From: Zhengitettix transpicula
Taxonomy: Eukaryota > Arthropoda > Insecta > Orthoptera > Tetrigidae
Direction: 5' to 3'
DNA length: 64,000 bases
Assembly: GCA_037074705.1 (NCBI GenBank)
Contig: CM073591.1
Coordinates: forward strand, 83,990,032 to 84,054,031
Position 1 is the stretch's first letter. Each line of letters begins with the position of its first letter. Position numbers and translations under genes: made by a program. The notes under the pieces were generated by a model that was not told where the DNA came from, made no database searches, and was given only the letters and a program-made list of their open reading frames with translations. This document shows positions 1 to 12,064 of this stretch, one piece after another.

Positions 1-939
1 ATGCACAAGAAGAAAACTCGTAGAAGGATTCTATATTTATAAATATTAATGTCAGTCGACTTGAAACGTAAGAAAGTAGTAACTGGTAGAGATATTATTC
101 GGTTATTCCATTGTCTATGTTACAAAAGAGGAAACTAGAGAGATGAAATAAAAAAGCAAGAAGTGATGGACGCAGAGGAAACAGCTTTCGAAAAGAAAAA
201 AACCTGTGTTCTTCATTCAGGAAAAGGAAAGGATTACAAACAAAGCTGCAGCACACGAGTCCGAGCACTCCTCGCCGAAAAAACCTGCTGAATTCAGTTT
301 ATCTCTGTTCTTAGAAACAGAATCTCTAATTTGCTCTTTTCTAATATAGAGAACGGAATACTCGAAAAATGTCTCTCTCTGCCTGTTTCATCGCACCATA
401 GTCAATAAATTTTAAATCGAGGATAAATTGATAAATACCCTAATACCATTATACAGACGATTAAATAAATTACATATATAAATAATTTTGGTTTTCAAAT
501 AACATCGTATTGCTGGATATATCTATTTACGTTAATATCTATGGGGGTTGTCCAAACCAAATTAGTTGTTTGTTCGATATCCATAATAGACCAAACACAG
601 CTTTAATGGAGTCATATTTAATTCATTTTTATACATAGGGGATTTTTTAAGAAATTGGTTTTGTGAAGTTTGCGTGGGGAAGGAAATTGAGGGTTAGAAG
701 ATTGGTGTGTGTTGAGTCAACTCAAGCGGGCCCAGGCATAAATTAAGACTGATCAGATAGTTACAGTCAATTATTTTCGTGGATCGCACTCGATTCAAAA
801 GCACCAAATCTGGAAAGCGATGACAGCCTTTTTAAAAGCCCGTGAAGAGATCCGTACACAGGGGAGGTAACTAGGCCCGAAAGGTCTAATTTCCAACTGG
901 TTATTTTTCCTGTTGCCAGCTGTATGACAAAGGATTTTT
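1..939. other. No gene seen; weak similarity to the 16-kb fold-back element
   Basis: AT-rich DNA with no supported coding region. Around 95-190 there is a purine-rich stretch with a TTCGGTTATTCCA block that resembles the left arm of the fold-back element at 16,003-16,370. I see no matching right arm, so it could be a half copy or a chance resemblance of purine-rich sequence. Confidence 0.3.
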
Positions 940-1345
940 AAAATAAGTTTCCCGAAAGTCGTGACACCTAGCCCGGATTGAGACGTGTATAGTCCGGGGT
1001 CGCAAACGGGCATATGGAAAGAGCTGTTCGTCGTTCCTAATGGATCAGTCGCGTCCTGCTGCCCCCACAAACTCAGCCAAGGCATGGAGTGGGGAATGCT
1101 GCGTCTGCACAGCAAACCCAACTCCCGTTTACGGAAGGGTGTGGGACGAGTGCCAAATGCCGAACCTATCTGATGCAGGTTTTTATAGGGTTTTGTCTGC
1201 ATCACTTTTAGGCAAATTGCCGAGTAGATAGCTTAAACTACAGCCCGTGGGCCCTAGTTAATCCTTGGCTATCTTGCTTCACCTTTCAGCATCCTCCTTT
1301 ATGTCCCTTCCTATGCTTCCTTACCCTATCGGTAGCCCAACAACT
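940..1345 (+). repeat. Family-1 retroelement copy 1, old and diverged
   Basis: Aligns by eye to the other family-1 copies from the GTTTCC...GGCACCTCGG-like block through CCGGGGTCGCA, the AGCAAACCC...CCCGTT block, the GATGCAGGTTTTTATAGGG block and GGGCCCTAGTTAATCC. The 3' end is shortened: the segment between CCTTCCTATGCT and the terminal TACCCT is mostly deleted and no A-tail remains. Open frames across it (for example 795-1205 minus) are only translations of this repeat. Confidence 0.75.
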
Positions 1346-2029
1346 GACATCGTCGATCCGCATAGGTTAGTCAGAAAAGTTGTGCCTGAGTTGAGCCTGA
1401 GGAGTGATTCTGTAAAAGTTTACTCTCAAAAATTTAGTCTGAGAAGTTAGTCTGAAAGGTCAGTTAAGGCAGGTCGTCGAAATAAAAAAAGATAAAAAGT
1501 AGAGTCGGAGTTTTGAGTCTGGTGCAATGAACAAGAAGCCGTCATTGTCCTGATTGTCTATATTTGACGAACCAGCGCCTGCGTTATGCTCTCCGCCAAA
1601 CTAACAGACGTCATAACAACACGGTAACCGAATTATGAAACATAAATACTGTAACCTGGGATAAAGCTAAGACATTATACATTCAATTAATGACCCATGG
1701 TAAGTAGAATTATCTCAGACGCTGAACCAAGCGTAGTAAATAATTAGTAAATTTGTACCACTAATCTAAAAAAATTAACTTTTAATAAATTCAAAGGTTT
1801 CGTAAATCAATTTTTTTAAGACGAACTAAACACATACTAAAAACACAGCAACTCAGTAGAGATGTGGGGAACTACGTCAAACAGATGTATACATCTAAAT
1901 ATATATGGCATAATTTCAAGTAAATATTCCCCGTATGTACACAATCATGAAAAATTTCATTACAAGATGTGTCCGGAAATTCTTGGTTTCTGAGTTATGT
2001 TTTTCTTCCCGCAGGTAGTTTACTTTTAC

Positions 2030-2245
2030 AGATTCTCCCGCCATCGAAAGCACATGGGACGAGATGCCCGACCTACCTGCACCACCTTTAGGCGAATGTC
2101 GGATAGGATCCTTAAACTATAACCCGTGGGCCCTAGTTAACCCTTGACTACTTTCCTCTACCCTTCCAAATCCCTTCCTATTCTATTAAAGGAAAGTTGC
2201 CACTATGTGGATTACCCTCATGTAGCCTGCTACTCTAAAAAAAAA
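2030..2245 (+). repeat. Family-1 copy 2, 5'-truncated, A-tailed
   Basis: Starts within the CTCCCGCCATCGGAAG block and runs to the family 3' end (ATGTGGATTACCCTCATGTA, then CCTGCTACTCT) with a 9-A tail at 2,237-2,245. A small deletion removes the GCAGGTTTTT block. Copy 3 follows in the same orientation after a short spacer. Confidence 0.85.
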
Positions 2246-2279
2246 TTGAATACAGGCGATTGATCGCGAACGGGATAAC

Positions 2280-2718
2280 TTCCTTTTCGGGATTTTCCTC
2301 ATTCCTGATTTTTGGCAGGAATCTCAAAATAATGTTTCCAGAAGCCTCGGCACCTTGTCTGGCTTTGAGGGTTTATGTTCCGGGGTCGCAGGCGTTGGGT
2401 ATACGATAAGAGTTGTTCGTTGATCCTGTTGGACCAGTCGACCAGCTGCCCTTAAAAGTCGGCGAGGCGTTGAGTTTAATATGCTGCGATCCCACAGCAG
2501 ACCAAATTCTCGTTATCGGAATGGCGTGGGACAAAGACCAAATGCCCGACCTACCTGAAGCAGGTTTCGCTAGGGTTTTCCCTGCATCATTTTTAGGCGA
2601 ATGCCTGGTAGGATCCTTAAACTATAGCTCAGGGGCCCTAGGAAACTCTTGACCACTTTGATCTACCTTCCGCATCACCCCTTTTCTATTCCTTCCTATG
2701 CTATTAAAGAGGAGTAGC
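2280..2718 (+). repeat. Family-1 copy 3, near full length without its 3' tail
   Basis: Begins near the TTTTTGAACTAAGGTTTCC-equivalent region, is clear from GTTTCCAGAAGCCTCGGCAC (2,333), and runs to GCTATTAAAGAGGAGTAGCC. The last ~45 bp and the A-tail are missing, and family-3 sequence follows. It lies head-to-tail behind copy 2. Confidence 0.85.
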
Positions 2719-2724
2719 CTTCAA

Positions 2725-3110
2725 GGATATTTAAAATCATTGGTGCAGTCGGCACCGGTGCCTGACGTGGAATCTCTTCAGAATCGAATTAGTCCTTCTC
2801 CGCCGACGGCTAATAGAAGAATGGTTCTGCACAGTAAACTTGCTGCGTGGAAAGATATCGACCCGTTATGGTCGATATTCCTGGACCAAGATATGTTATT
2901 GGTCCCATGAAATTTATCATTGTCGCAGAACGCCTACAGTTTGACACGTCGGGTAAAATCCACATGTTTGAATAGTCCTTCTGCCCATCCTCCAAAGGAT
3001 TATCTTCCTGGCACCCTGGCGCCTGCCAAGTTCCAACGTTCCCCATGCTAATATCTAATATAATTAAACGTAAAAAAATATTAACTAATCATTAAACTAT
3101 CGCGCTATAT
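2725..3110 (+). repeat. Family-3 repeat, copy A
   Basis: A moderately GC-rich segment that shares several blocks with 41,690-42,266: a short hairpin around CCTGGACCAAGATATGTTAT, the GGATTATCT...GGCGCCTG block, TTCCAAC, then TGCTAATATCTAATATAATT and the terminal ACTATCGCGCTA. The shared order and shared end define a repeat family. It looks like the 3' part of a retroelement, but I see no coding domain and cannot name it. Confidence 0.65.
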
Positions 3111-4548
3111 CGGATGTTAGTTTTAAGTTTCTCTAATACATAGCTAAGGTTCCGCGTACTTATGCTTTTTCGCAACAAATTGTGACAAGCAAAATAATTG
3201 CCTTCAATTTACAATTTAATGGACAATTAGCATTCGTTTCAATTTAGTGTGCGTTTTGTATTACTTCCTCTAAAACGTCGGTTAACATTAACAATGTGTC
3301 AAACACACAACCGACCTTTTTACAAATCTACCTATTATTCACAATCGGGAGAAATAATATACCATTACGCCGTATTTTGACATTTTACTGTTTAACTTTT
3401 CCATATTTCCCTATTAACCTATGCGAAACAAATGCTCTTTATCCTCATGATGGGATCTGCATGTTACGATACAAAGCAATTTCGACAATTCATGGCAAAT
3501 GAGCTCCGCTGTACATGCAGTTGTTTCACGGCAGTCACTAATTATAATTCGAGGTAATTTGCACATTTGTTTCAATTTAAATTGCAGCCAATAAATTTAG
3601 GGTTTTTTTTTCCAGTGGGGAAATGCATATTTTAAACAGCAAATGTCACGAACTGGAACGGATTTTAAAACAACATATTGTTGACTTTGCGCTCAATACG
3701 ACAGAGCGAAAAAGAAAGATGAAGAGAAAGGTAGAGATAGAGGAAGAGAGATTCTGTTGAAATAAATTGATGTCAAAGTTCATGTCAACTCGTATCCAAA
3801 TCGTTATTCGGTAACTGCAAAAATTGGTTGGTATTGCGATAAAATTCAGTAAAATAGTAGGGTAAAGATATTTGAAATAAGGATTTACAGGGCAGACTGT
3901 AAAAATCACTCTAAGATCGAAATATATCAACTTGCCTACATTTGTGAACAAAAACAATAGTCATCATTTTGAGTTAATATATTTGTATTATTTCACCTAA
4001 GAGGAAGGCAATGTTGACATATAAATATTCGATATACAATTCAACAGTTTTATTTGAATGGTATTAATATTAGACATTTTACTATGAAAACATAAATAAA
4101 AAATTAATATTCCCCTGGAACTCTAAACAGCGTTGTGTGGATCTTACGCATATTTATCGAATAAATTCTTATCGTAATGCTAGTTAATTAATAGTTCTCA
4201 CCTAGTCATTAGGACAGTATTAGAAGCCTACAGTTGAAACAGCCTCTTGAAATAATTTACTTTAAATTGTATCATAAATGGTAATGTGATTTAATTAATT
4301 TGAATACTGAATTAAATATTTACTCAATGACCTGAAACAAAACAAAATTATAAGACAAACATTAAGTTAATTCAACAAACAATAAATTATCAGTTTTTCA
4401 TGTAGTATATTGTAATAAATGTCAGTAGGGTCATTCCATGTCAAGTGACCAAATCGCCTTTTGGGTACCACCTTGGGCTTTGATGAACTTTGGTGATAGT
4501 GTTGAATAAAGCTTCAAGTGGTGTGCAAAATCTAAGATTCACTAGTAG
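3111..4548. other. AT-rich spacer, no gene seen
   Basis: No splice-bounded or domain-bearing open frame was found. The minus-strand frame 3,646-3,957 is low-complexity hydrophobic sequence over a purine-rich tract and I do not consider it a gene. Confidence 0.5.
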
Positions 4549-4935
4549 TTTTTTTATTTTTTAGGGTAACAGGCTACATGAGGGTAATCCACATGGTGGC
4601 AACTCCCCTTTAGCATAGGAAGGGATTTGAAAGGGGGTATGCGGAAGGGTAGAGGAAGGTAGTCAAGGATTAACTAGGGCCCCCAGGCTATGGCTTAAGG
4701 ATCCTACCCGGTAATTCGCCTTAAAGTGATGCAGGGAAAACCCTAGAAAAACCTGCATCAGGTAGGTCGGGCAATTGGTACTTTTCCCACGCCCTTTCGA
4801 TAGCGGGAGAGGGGTTAGCTGTGGGGTCGCAGCTTTCTCCTCGCCGGGCCTTGACCGATTTAGGAGGCATCTGGCCGACTATTCCAATAGGAATAGCGGA
4901 CAACTCTTACCGTATGCCCAAGGTATAGAGGGGAT
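4549..4935 (-). repeat. Family-1 copy 4, minus strand
   Basis: The reversed A-tail (interrupted T tract, 4,549-4,562) is followed by AGGGTAACAGGCTACATGAG and the whole family order in reverse complement down to CTCTTACCGTATGCCCAAGG. The 5' hairpin part is absent. Short frames at 4,721-4,903 and 4,775-4,981 are repeat translations. Confidence 0.88.
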
Positions 4936-6775
4936 GCCAGGGCCTCCTAAAAAAAGTCACCTGTGCAATTCAACCGTGTGAGTGAATGGATTGTGAAGTT
5001 TGAAGTACTACTGTTGTGGAACTGTAGCAGCTAGCTTCCTGAAAAATGGCAACTACAGACAACTTTTTACGCCGTACATGAAAGTTGCAGTTCCAAGTTT
5101 AAAAATTTTTAGTTTTATTGCTGTTATCTAACAAAGTTGCTCAAAAAAACCGACACGTCAATTTTAGGCAGATTTTTCGTGCTTACAACTTTGAAACAAG
5201 ACGTTCTACAAACTTATGCTTTGGTAAGCTAACTAAACCTATTACTGGTTTTAAGCTGTCAAAGTATCAGCTTTCAAGCTCACTTTGCTGTCAAGATATA
5301 TGTTAGCTAATATGATGTGCCAAATTTTGTGAATTTTCAAACCGAAATAGCAAAAAACCTTTTAGTACGATAAATTTATTGTTATTACCATTGAAAAGAG
5401 CAGATTTTTTTCTGTAAAATTCGTATTATTTCACGTTTGAGACTTCTTATTTAAGGCCAGAAAAATTACTTTGAAAATTGCACTCATTTAAATAACATGA
5501 TATACTGCACAAAAGTGATGAAAGCAAATGATTTGTACTGGTTCATTAAAACTATTGGTGTGGCGCCAAACCAACAATATTGTCGATCATTATTAACGTC
5601 TGTTTTAACTGTACCATACAATACTGAACTACTAATGCACTCAATGTTCATAAAACTTACAAAAAATACATTAATATGCAATTAATTTAAAATAAATGGT
5701 TATTTATTCGTATCGGTGTAACCCGTTCAGTACAATATAGATATGTTTATTACATCAGTCTTCCGATTTGACTAAACGTCTATCCATCCAACCTATTTTT
5801 GTTCTAAATTCTGACACGGTATCTTCTTTACATTTGTAAAATAAAATAATAAAAAACTTAAACACATGTCCTGATATGACAATAACCACATTTTTTTCTT
5901 AAATAAATATATTTCATAATTAAAGTAATATTGGACCTGTTTGTTTGAGTAGGATTGGTCTTCTAACGACAAAATTATTCTTTATTATTTATGAAAAAAT
6001 TAATTTGAAACAAAACCAGTTAGTTAGTGTCTGATTCAGTCTGTTAATATTCACCCTCTCACATTGAACTGTTTTACTTTTATACAACAATATATTTTCT
6101 TTAGATGTATTTGCCGTAGTATTAACTGGCGTTTATTGTGATGAGGGAATTTTCTAGGGATTTAGTTAGCTCTCACTAAGTCTCCACACTTGTTTGAAAG
6201 TGAGCGTGTGTAAATTAAACTTTTCTAACCATATGCGACCCTAAATACACAGACTTTATCAACGGTACAGCGTTTCAAAGTGACCATTTAATCGTTCAAT
6301 GTGTCCGGCTGCCTGTCACATACAAGGAGCGAATAAAATACAGATTTCTGTTGCTGCGGTCGCAATGCTTCGGTATAACCAATTTTTTCTCTTCTTCGCC
6401 TATAGAATGTTTAGTTTTCTCTTTCTCGACTTCACAGCTTAATTCTCCATGCCTTACGTATATACTCTGAATACTTACTACTCACCTGAATCTCAAATAA
6501 TAACAACGAGTGTATTTGCAACAATAATTTTTCTGTATTCCTCTTGTTGATCTAATAGGTTGGTGTTTTTAACATTTATTTTAAAAGAAGTCAGATTATA
6601 TAATAAAATTACTTCTAACAGTGAGAAACCTGAATGTTAAAGTTCCTCAATCAGAATAACCGTTAACTAATTGTGTTTATATAAGTATTTCATAACCCTA
6701 TTGTAAACAAATTTGTCAAATATTGTAGACAATACAAGAATTATACTGGACAATAGCTTTCGAATATGAATGTGA
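4936..6775. other. AT-rich spacer, no gene seen
   Basis: Only short chance open frames. 5,484-5,685 is open on both strands, which is typical of chance frames in a low-stop palindromic region rather than of coding sequence. Confidence 0.5.
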
Positions 6776-6777
6776 AC

Positions 6778-7605
6778 TTGAAGAAAGGAAGAAGGTTTCC
6801 AGAAAGGTTGTGTGGTATTTATATTATCATTTTTTTGTTTGTATTTGGCTCTATTTCTTATTATTAATTTTCAATCAGACGTAAATTTTTCATTTTAATT
6901 CTTCAGTTTTTATTGGGATATCAAATATCGTCGTGAAACATGTTTCAGATACACTCTGGTGTCTTTTTAATTACTTACTTCTTAGTATGAAACATACATA
7001 ACTGTCACTCATATTGGAGCTATGGACCAGTTTTATCGTTGGGAAGTTTGATATTAGACATATGAACGTTTTGTTTGCAGAAAAATCACAAGGACCCATG
7101 TGACACCTACAGAAAACTTTGCGTAGTATATACCAAATCTTTTGCTCTAATTGTGATTCCTACTACATACGACAAACAAAACGTTCCCGTAATGCCCGTA
7201 TCAAGGAACATATGTCTAAGATCAAACTTTCCAACGATAAACAATCTGTACACTCCAAACATATCATTTCGAATCATACATTTGATTGGCAAAATGCTAA
7301 GATTTTAGACATTGACACCAGGTACAATTCCAGACACATATCAGAGACGCTTCACATTAAATCAAACACCACAGCAATTAATGTACAAACAGACACTATG
7401 AAACTCAATAATTCGTACGTGTAGTTACCTAAATCTTCTGCTTTAACAGTCTCGTTGCGTTTTCTTGGTTTTTGAGCTTTGTCAACTGACTAGTGCAGTT
7501 GCGTTTTTTCTGCAGCTGAAGAAAAGATCAAGGTTTCAAGAAACGTTTCGTGGTAATTATATAATCACTTCTTTTGTCTGTTTTTGGTTATCTTCCTTAT
7601 TATTA
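6778..7605 (+). mobile_element. Penelope-like element (PLE) remnant with direct terminal repeats
   Basis: Two direct repeats of about 90 bp (6,778-6,866 and 7,516-7,605) share GAAGAAA, AAGGTTTC, the GAAA core, GTGGTA, ATAATCA and TTATTATTAA blocks. They bracket an open frame that looks like a PLE GIY-YIG endonuclease. PLEs typically carry an RT followed by a GIY-YIG domain and have terminal repeats that may be direct or inverted (family knowledge). The RT is absent, so this is a 5'-truncated element. Related terminal repeats occur at 20.65-20.83, 49.33 and 50.36-50.58 kb, so the family is multicopy here. Confidence 0.75.
7119..7424 (+). pseudogene. PLE GIY-YIG endonuclease domain fragment
   Basis: A 101-residue open frame. 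IYQIFCSNCDSYYI followed by RQTKRSRNARIKEH matches the start of GIY-YIG endonucleases of Penelope-like elements: a degenerate GIY (here S-I-Y), a Cys-x2-Cys pair, then Y-I-G with the Gly changed to Arg, and a conserved Arg-x3-Arg-x2-Glu-His helix. The later part (SVHSKHIISNHTFDWQNAKI, then LDID...SRHISETLHIK) matches the conserved H-x3-H-x-F-D-W and E-x2-H/I-K region. The domain would nick target DNA for insertion. The YIG Gly-to-Arg change and the missing RT make activity unlikely. Confidence 0.75.
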
Positions 7606-7863
7606 AAAACGCAATAATTTTCACAATTTGGAAAGAAGACGCCAACGAAAAGTTAAGTTTACAAATATTACAGAGAGCAGTTTACATTGGCAAATTCATT
7701 GTTAGTACGGGTAAAAAGTATTTTCTTCTTAGGAAATAGAATTCATCAGTTCGTTATATAATAGAAAGTATCCGAAACTTTTCTGCAAGAAAAATATATT
7801 TATCAATCTATAACAACTTCCATATGAAACCGAATGAAATATATAGTACACATACACTCACAA

Positions 7864-7864
<1 letters not shown>

Positions 7865-7901
<37 letters not shown>
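7865..7901. repeat. Compound (CA)n(TA)n microsatellite
   Basis: About ten CA units pass directly into about nine TA units, visible in the sequence. Confidence 0.97.
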
Positions 7902-8960
7902 TGTAATATTCAACAATTGAGCTTTAATTAATTTAATGAATTTGCCTCACGTTGAAGCGCCATTATGTGATAATCGACTGATTGTGTTTAATTAAATAAA
8001 ATAATTAATCAAATTTAATACATAAAAATATTTATTTATTTCCACTTTGTAAATTTGACCCTAAAACAATTACTATTTAAAATATTAATTTCTCAGGGCC
8101 GTCAGTGGGTTTGATAATGGACACAACAAATTGATTCAAAAATCTTATTAACAAACAGTTCACAATTACCTAAACAATATGTTGATAGAATAAAATTTAA
8201 AAGTAAAGAAATTAACTCTGATTGACAATTAAAAGAGAACGAAATCTGACCTTATCCTCTAATTACCGTTTAAAATTAATCATTAGTTTTGGCTTTGTTT
8301 CTTACATCTGTCCAGCTGGTACCATCATTCCCTTTGGTTTCGGAAGTACACTGACACTAAATATCGACTCACAGAATTTACACTATTGAAGTCAAAATTG
8401 ATAGGCTCACAGGAACTCGGATGAGCCTCCTGAATGTCAGCTATCTGGTGTCTGCTTGTCTTATACGAATCCTATGATTCGTAGATTTGTTAGTTTTTTA
8501 CCGCTTTGGACTTAAACTGCAACTTTAATATTCCGGCTGGCTATAAACGTAAACTGCTAACTTCCTTTCCTGGCTGGCTATAGACGTAAACTCTCTTACT
8601 TGATATTTACGAGGTAATACTTCCGGGAATGTTTTTACTTTGTCTTAAATTCACAACTTTCTTTAATAATACATTAACGACGGCTAGTCTCTGCTCTAGT
8701 ATTATTTGTTCCGTCCTCTGAAATGTCCCACCACCAACTAACAGTTATATTACTTGTTCTGCTCCTCACGATGTTTTTCCGCGAACTGACTCCTAGTTCT
8801 CTCGAGTTTTAGCGCCCATACGCCATTTTTGACTTTTCGACAAAGTAAGGTGAACTCGCTTCTCTCATTGTTGCTTTATTCGATCAGACCGCTATAATAG
8901 ATTTCTCAAACAATTCAAATTTTACGTCCAAACAATTAATGGCCTAATTAATTTGCATTT

Positions 8961-8962
<2 letters not shown>

Positions 8963-8998
<36 letters not shown>
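8963..8998. repeat. (AT)18 microsatellite
   Basis: Uninterrupted AT dinucleotide run of 36 bp. Confidence 0.97.
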
Positions 8999-9000
<2 letters not shown>

Positions 9001-10637
9001 AACTTAATCACCATTGCAAAGAGAACGCATAATTTTTTTTATATAATTTTATATTAGCATATATAGATGACCTTTGTTTGGAATTTTTTTTTTCTGTTCT
9101 TGAATTGCGCATTTATTTATAGAAACATTTTCCTCTATTAAGAAAAAAAGACTTTAAAATTTGATTAGTTGGTAGAATTCGTCATTAAATACTTGAGCTA
9201 GTAGCGTATAAACACGGGAAAGTAGCTTACACACGAAACATAACTCTTTTTGTCTGAAAATAAGTAAAGCAACTTAATTAAAAATGTACAATCTACGTAC
9301 TTATCGAGATGACAGCAATAGAAAATTTGGCCTGGGAAGGTGGAGGATCTGTATTTGGAATAATCGTAATAATAATGAATATTTTCGGGTTACTGTAATG
9401 GATATGTTTATGTAGGCTGAAATGAAGTCATTACATTAATGGTAAGAGTGAAACGTTTTCAAATAAAATTCATTTCAATGGAAGTGGTTTCAACCAAAGA
9501 GATTGCAATTTTTTGTTCGCAAGTTGCTTTACAATCTGTCTATAGACATTTAGTAATGTAGTAAATTATATTCCTGAAGTTGGCTACTTATTTTTTAGTG
9601 TAGTAAATAATGTTCCAGAGGTTGGCTACATATTTAAACAGAGTTAAAGTTTTAACTTATGTGTAACATATCCTGAACGTTGGCTTAATATGAGAACTGT
9701 ATTGTTCTTGGAACAGTAAAAAATTGAGACCAAAGTAAAACATAATGAATTGAACCTTGATCTTCATTTCGATTTTACAATATTTTATAATGGTCTATTT
9801 TCTAGTGTTTTCTTGATAAGTATGAATGCAGTAAAATATATTCGTGGATGTAGTCTATGAGGGATTTATAAATTTATAAACATACAACCTTGAGTCAGAA
9901 AATTAAACTTATTAACAAAAGTTAAATATACGGCTATTAGGACTTCTTCGGAGTTAAATATAAAATTTAAAATTAATCACATTAGAATTTATAAAGTTTT
10001 TAAGAATAATTACAAATAGTTTTAATGAACTTAACTTTGCTTACAATTTTGTACACAAATCACGCTCAAAATTTATTTCGAGGCAGGTTTCTGCTGTCTT
10101 GCTCCTCTAAACCGAAGTAAAATGAAATGTGGCTGAAACAATGAACTGCTACCTGTATATCTTAATTAATTATTTTATGTTACAAAAAGAATTAACAGGT
10201 TATCATAAATTTTTTAGAAATTATTTTGTATCAGATTTTCCACTTAAAGCAGTTGGAGTGGAACGGATGTTTTAACATCTGACTCATCATCAAATATCTC
10301 AATTCTTTTTCTTAAAATTATTATCATGTCCACATCAAATATGTGTGAATGCAGGTACATGTGTTTGGACACAACTGAGCAATTTTAACTATTTATTTTA
10401 GAATGGTTTCGTGTTCATTAATGCGGGGTTTCAGAGATAACTTTGTTAGACGTCATTAGGAGGCGTTGCTATTAATTGTTCTAAAAATATTTATTAATAT
10501 TTATGTCATTAATTTCTAAATTGGAGATTAAACCTGAGAGGTCCTAAAAGGGGACGTTACGTAGTATATTTAATTTTAGTTTTAAAACATAATTTACTGA
10601 CTCAAAACCTTACATTTAATCATTTATATTATTATAA

Positions 10638-10697
10638 TTTTTTTTTTTAGGGTAACAGGCTACATGAGGGTAATCCACATGGTGGCAACTCCTCTAA
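10638..10697 (-). repeat. Family-1 copy 5: only the last ~60 bp, with 12-bp TSD
   Basis: A T tract, then AGGGTAACAGGCTACATGAG...GGTGGCAACTCC, is flanked by ATATTATTATAA on both sides (10,626-10,637 and 10,698-10,709). A severely 5'-truncated copy with a poly(A) end and a TSD is the signature of target-primed reverse transcription by a LINE enzyme. Confidence 0.9.
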
Positions 10698-11009
10698 ATA
10701 TTATTATAAATGTTTTTCATCATTAATATGACATATGTATTTATGAAACGGCTACAAGTGAATGAATAGAACTACAGAAGAGTAATAAAATATTTATGAA
10801 AATCATTCTGTATTAAAGATATACCGCGAATACGGTGCTTTACAACAACACTTATCTAAATCTGAATAGTTTAACATTGTACAACTTATTATATTTATAT
10901 GAAGATAAGACTGTGAAGAAATTAGCACTGCAGGAAAAATATTATATTATACGCAAGTATAGTCACGGAAGGGTACGTGAATGAATTTCATAATAATAAT
11001 GAATACATT

Positions 11010-11310
11010 TCTTCTGGGCATTCTGTTTGACTGCGTGCGAGGCCCCCCACCCACACCGCGTGGTTTAGCTTTGCGTCTGCCACAGCTATGCAATTCAAAA
11101 CATTTTCATTGTACGTTTTCTGCTAAGGGAACAGCCAACAGAACGGAAAAAAAATCTGATTGGACGCGATGGCCCTCGGTCACGCGAATTCTACAGAGCC
11201 CGCGGCTGACACACAGACGGTAATCAAACATTGTGGAACCAGTGCGTAATGGACATTCCTGGTTCGCAGATTTGCAAATAACATCGGAATGTACCGCAGT
11301 TTCATTCAAT
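11010..11310. other. GC-rich patch of unknown nature
   Basis: A ~300-bp patch clearly richer in G+C and CpG than its surroundings (for example CCCACACCGCGTGG and CTCGGTCACGCGAATT). Short frames are open on both strands (10,981-11,223 plus, 11,106-11,309 minus), but neither resembles a known protein. It could be a conserved non-coding element, an exon of unknown type or a repeat fragment. It lies 0.6 kb upstream of the first visible Gr exon. Confidence 0.35.
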
Positions 11311-11882
11311 CAACTAAAAATGACAGTGATGGTTAAACCATAATGAATGTGACACGCGATATTAGGAAACCATGACTGTGGGTTGGAACTGCAGTCGTTG
11401 GAATGCGGCGTGCACTCTCTCATCCAATTTCCGATTTATTATATTTTACCACTAACCAAAATGTTTGTTTTGTAAAGTTTTTCAGTAAAGCTTGAAAGAA
11501 AGAAGCAGAACTGACGTCAATTGATCTGCATTGACTGCTACCAGCTGTATAATGTCTCAATTGAAAATTACTTCAATTTGATTTCATAATGATCTCATAT
11601 GACAATACTTTAGATTTTAGATTTCAGGAAGCCAATATTTTAATATAAACTTACAGAAGTCATGATCAGCATATATAATTGAATAAGCTTCAAAAATTAA
11701 TAAGTACAGATAATCGAATTTAGAAACAAGAAACAAATTACATTTGTATTATTGTCCTGGAATTTTTGGTGACATATTCCACATATTAATAATTAACAAA
11801 AAATATGTATCTGTATTTCTTCCGCTTCTTGTTTTTTATTTGTATATATACATATATCATTATTAAAATTTTTAATTCTCAG

Positions 11883-11951
11883 GGAAATCGAACTTCGCAA
11901 CTCGTTCGACGTCTGGCTTGGCACATGAGGGAACCAAATTTAGCTCGTGAG
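11883..11951 (+). CDS. Gustatory receptor, antepenultimate coding exon
   Basis: A 69-bp exon of 23 codons sits between a good acceptor (cag ending at 11,882) and a GTAAG donor (from 11,952). Read in phase 0 it gives a basic intracellular-loop peptide that includes RTSQLVRRLAWHM and ends in LARE. In insect Grs this loop lies between TM6 and the helix leading to TM7, and is usually followed by an F-S-L-Q-L segment, which is what the next exon supplies. Both of its junctions are phase 0, matching the conserved phase-0 introns near the 3' end of insect Gr genes. No long membrane-protein reading frame is visible upstream in the window, so the exon coding for TM1-TM6 is probably beyond base 1 or split into exons I could not find. 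The assignment depends on the two downstream exons; alone this exon would be unrecognisable. Confidence 0.75.
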
Positions 11952-12064
11952 GTAAGAATGGCGGATTTCCATACTTCTAAATAACTAATAGTAATCTACG
12001 TAATAAATTTCTAATTTGTTTTTGTGGCCTATAAAACTTTATTAGTAATCATATGTTTCTGGGC

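Larger units (their letters stand above)
7606..10637. other. AT-rich spacer with simple repeats
   Basis: Contains (CA)n/(TA)n at 7,865-7,901 and (AT)n at 8,963-8,998. A short direct repeat around CTGGCTATARACGTAAACT occurs at about 8,535 and 8,572. No gene is recognisable. Confidence 0.5.

Noticed and set aside
5484..5685. Overlapping 65- and 62-codon frames on opposite strands
   Set aside because: Mirror open frames without domain, composition shift or splice context; most likely chance.
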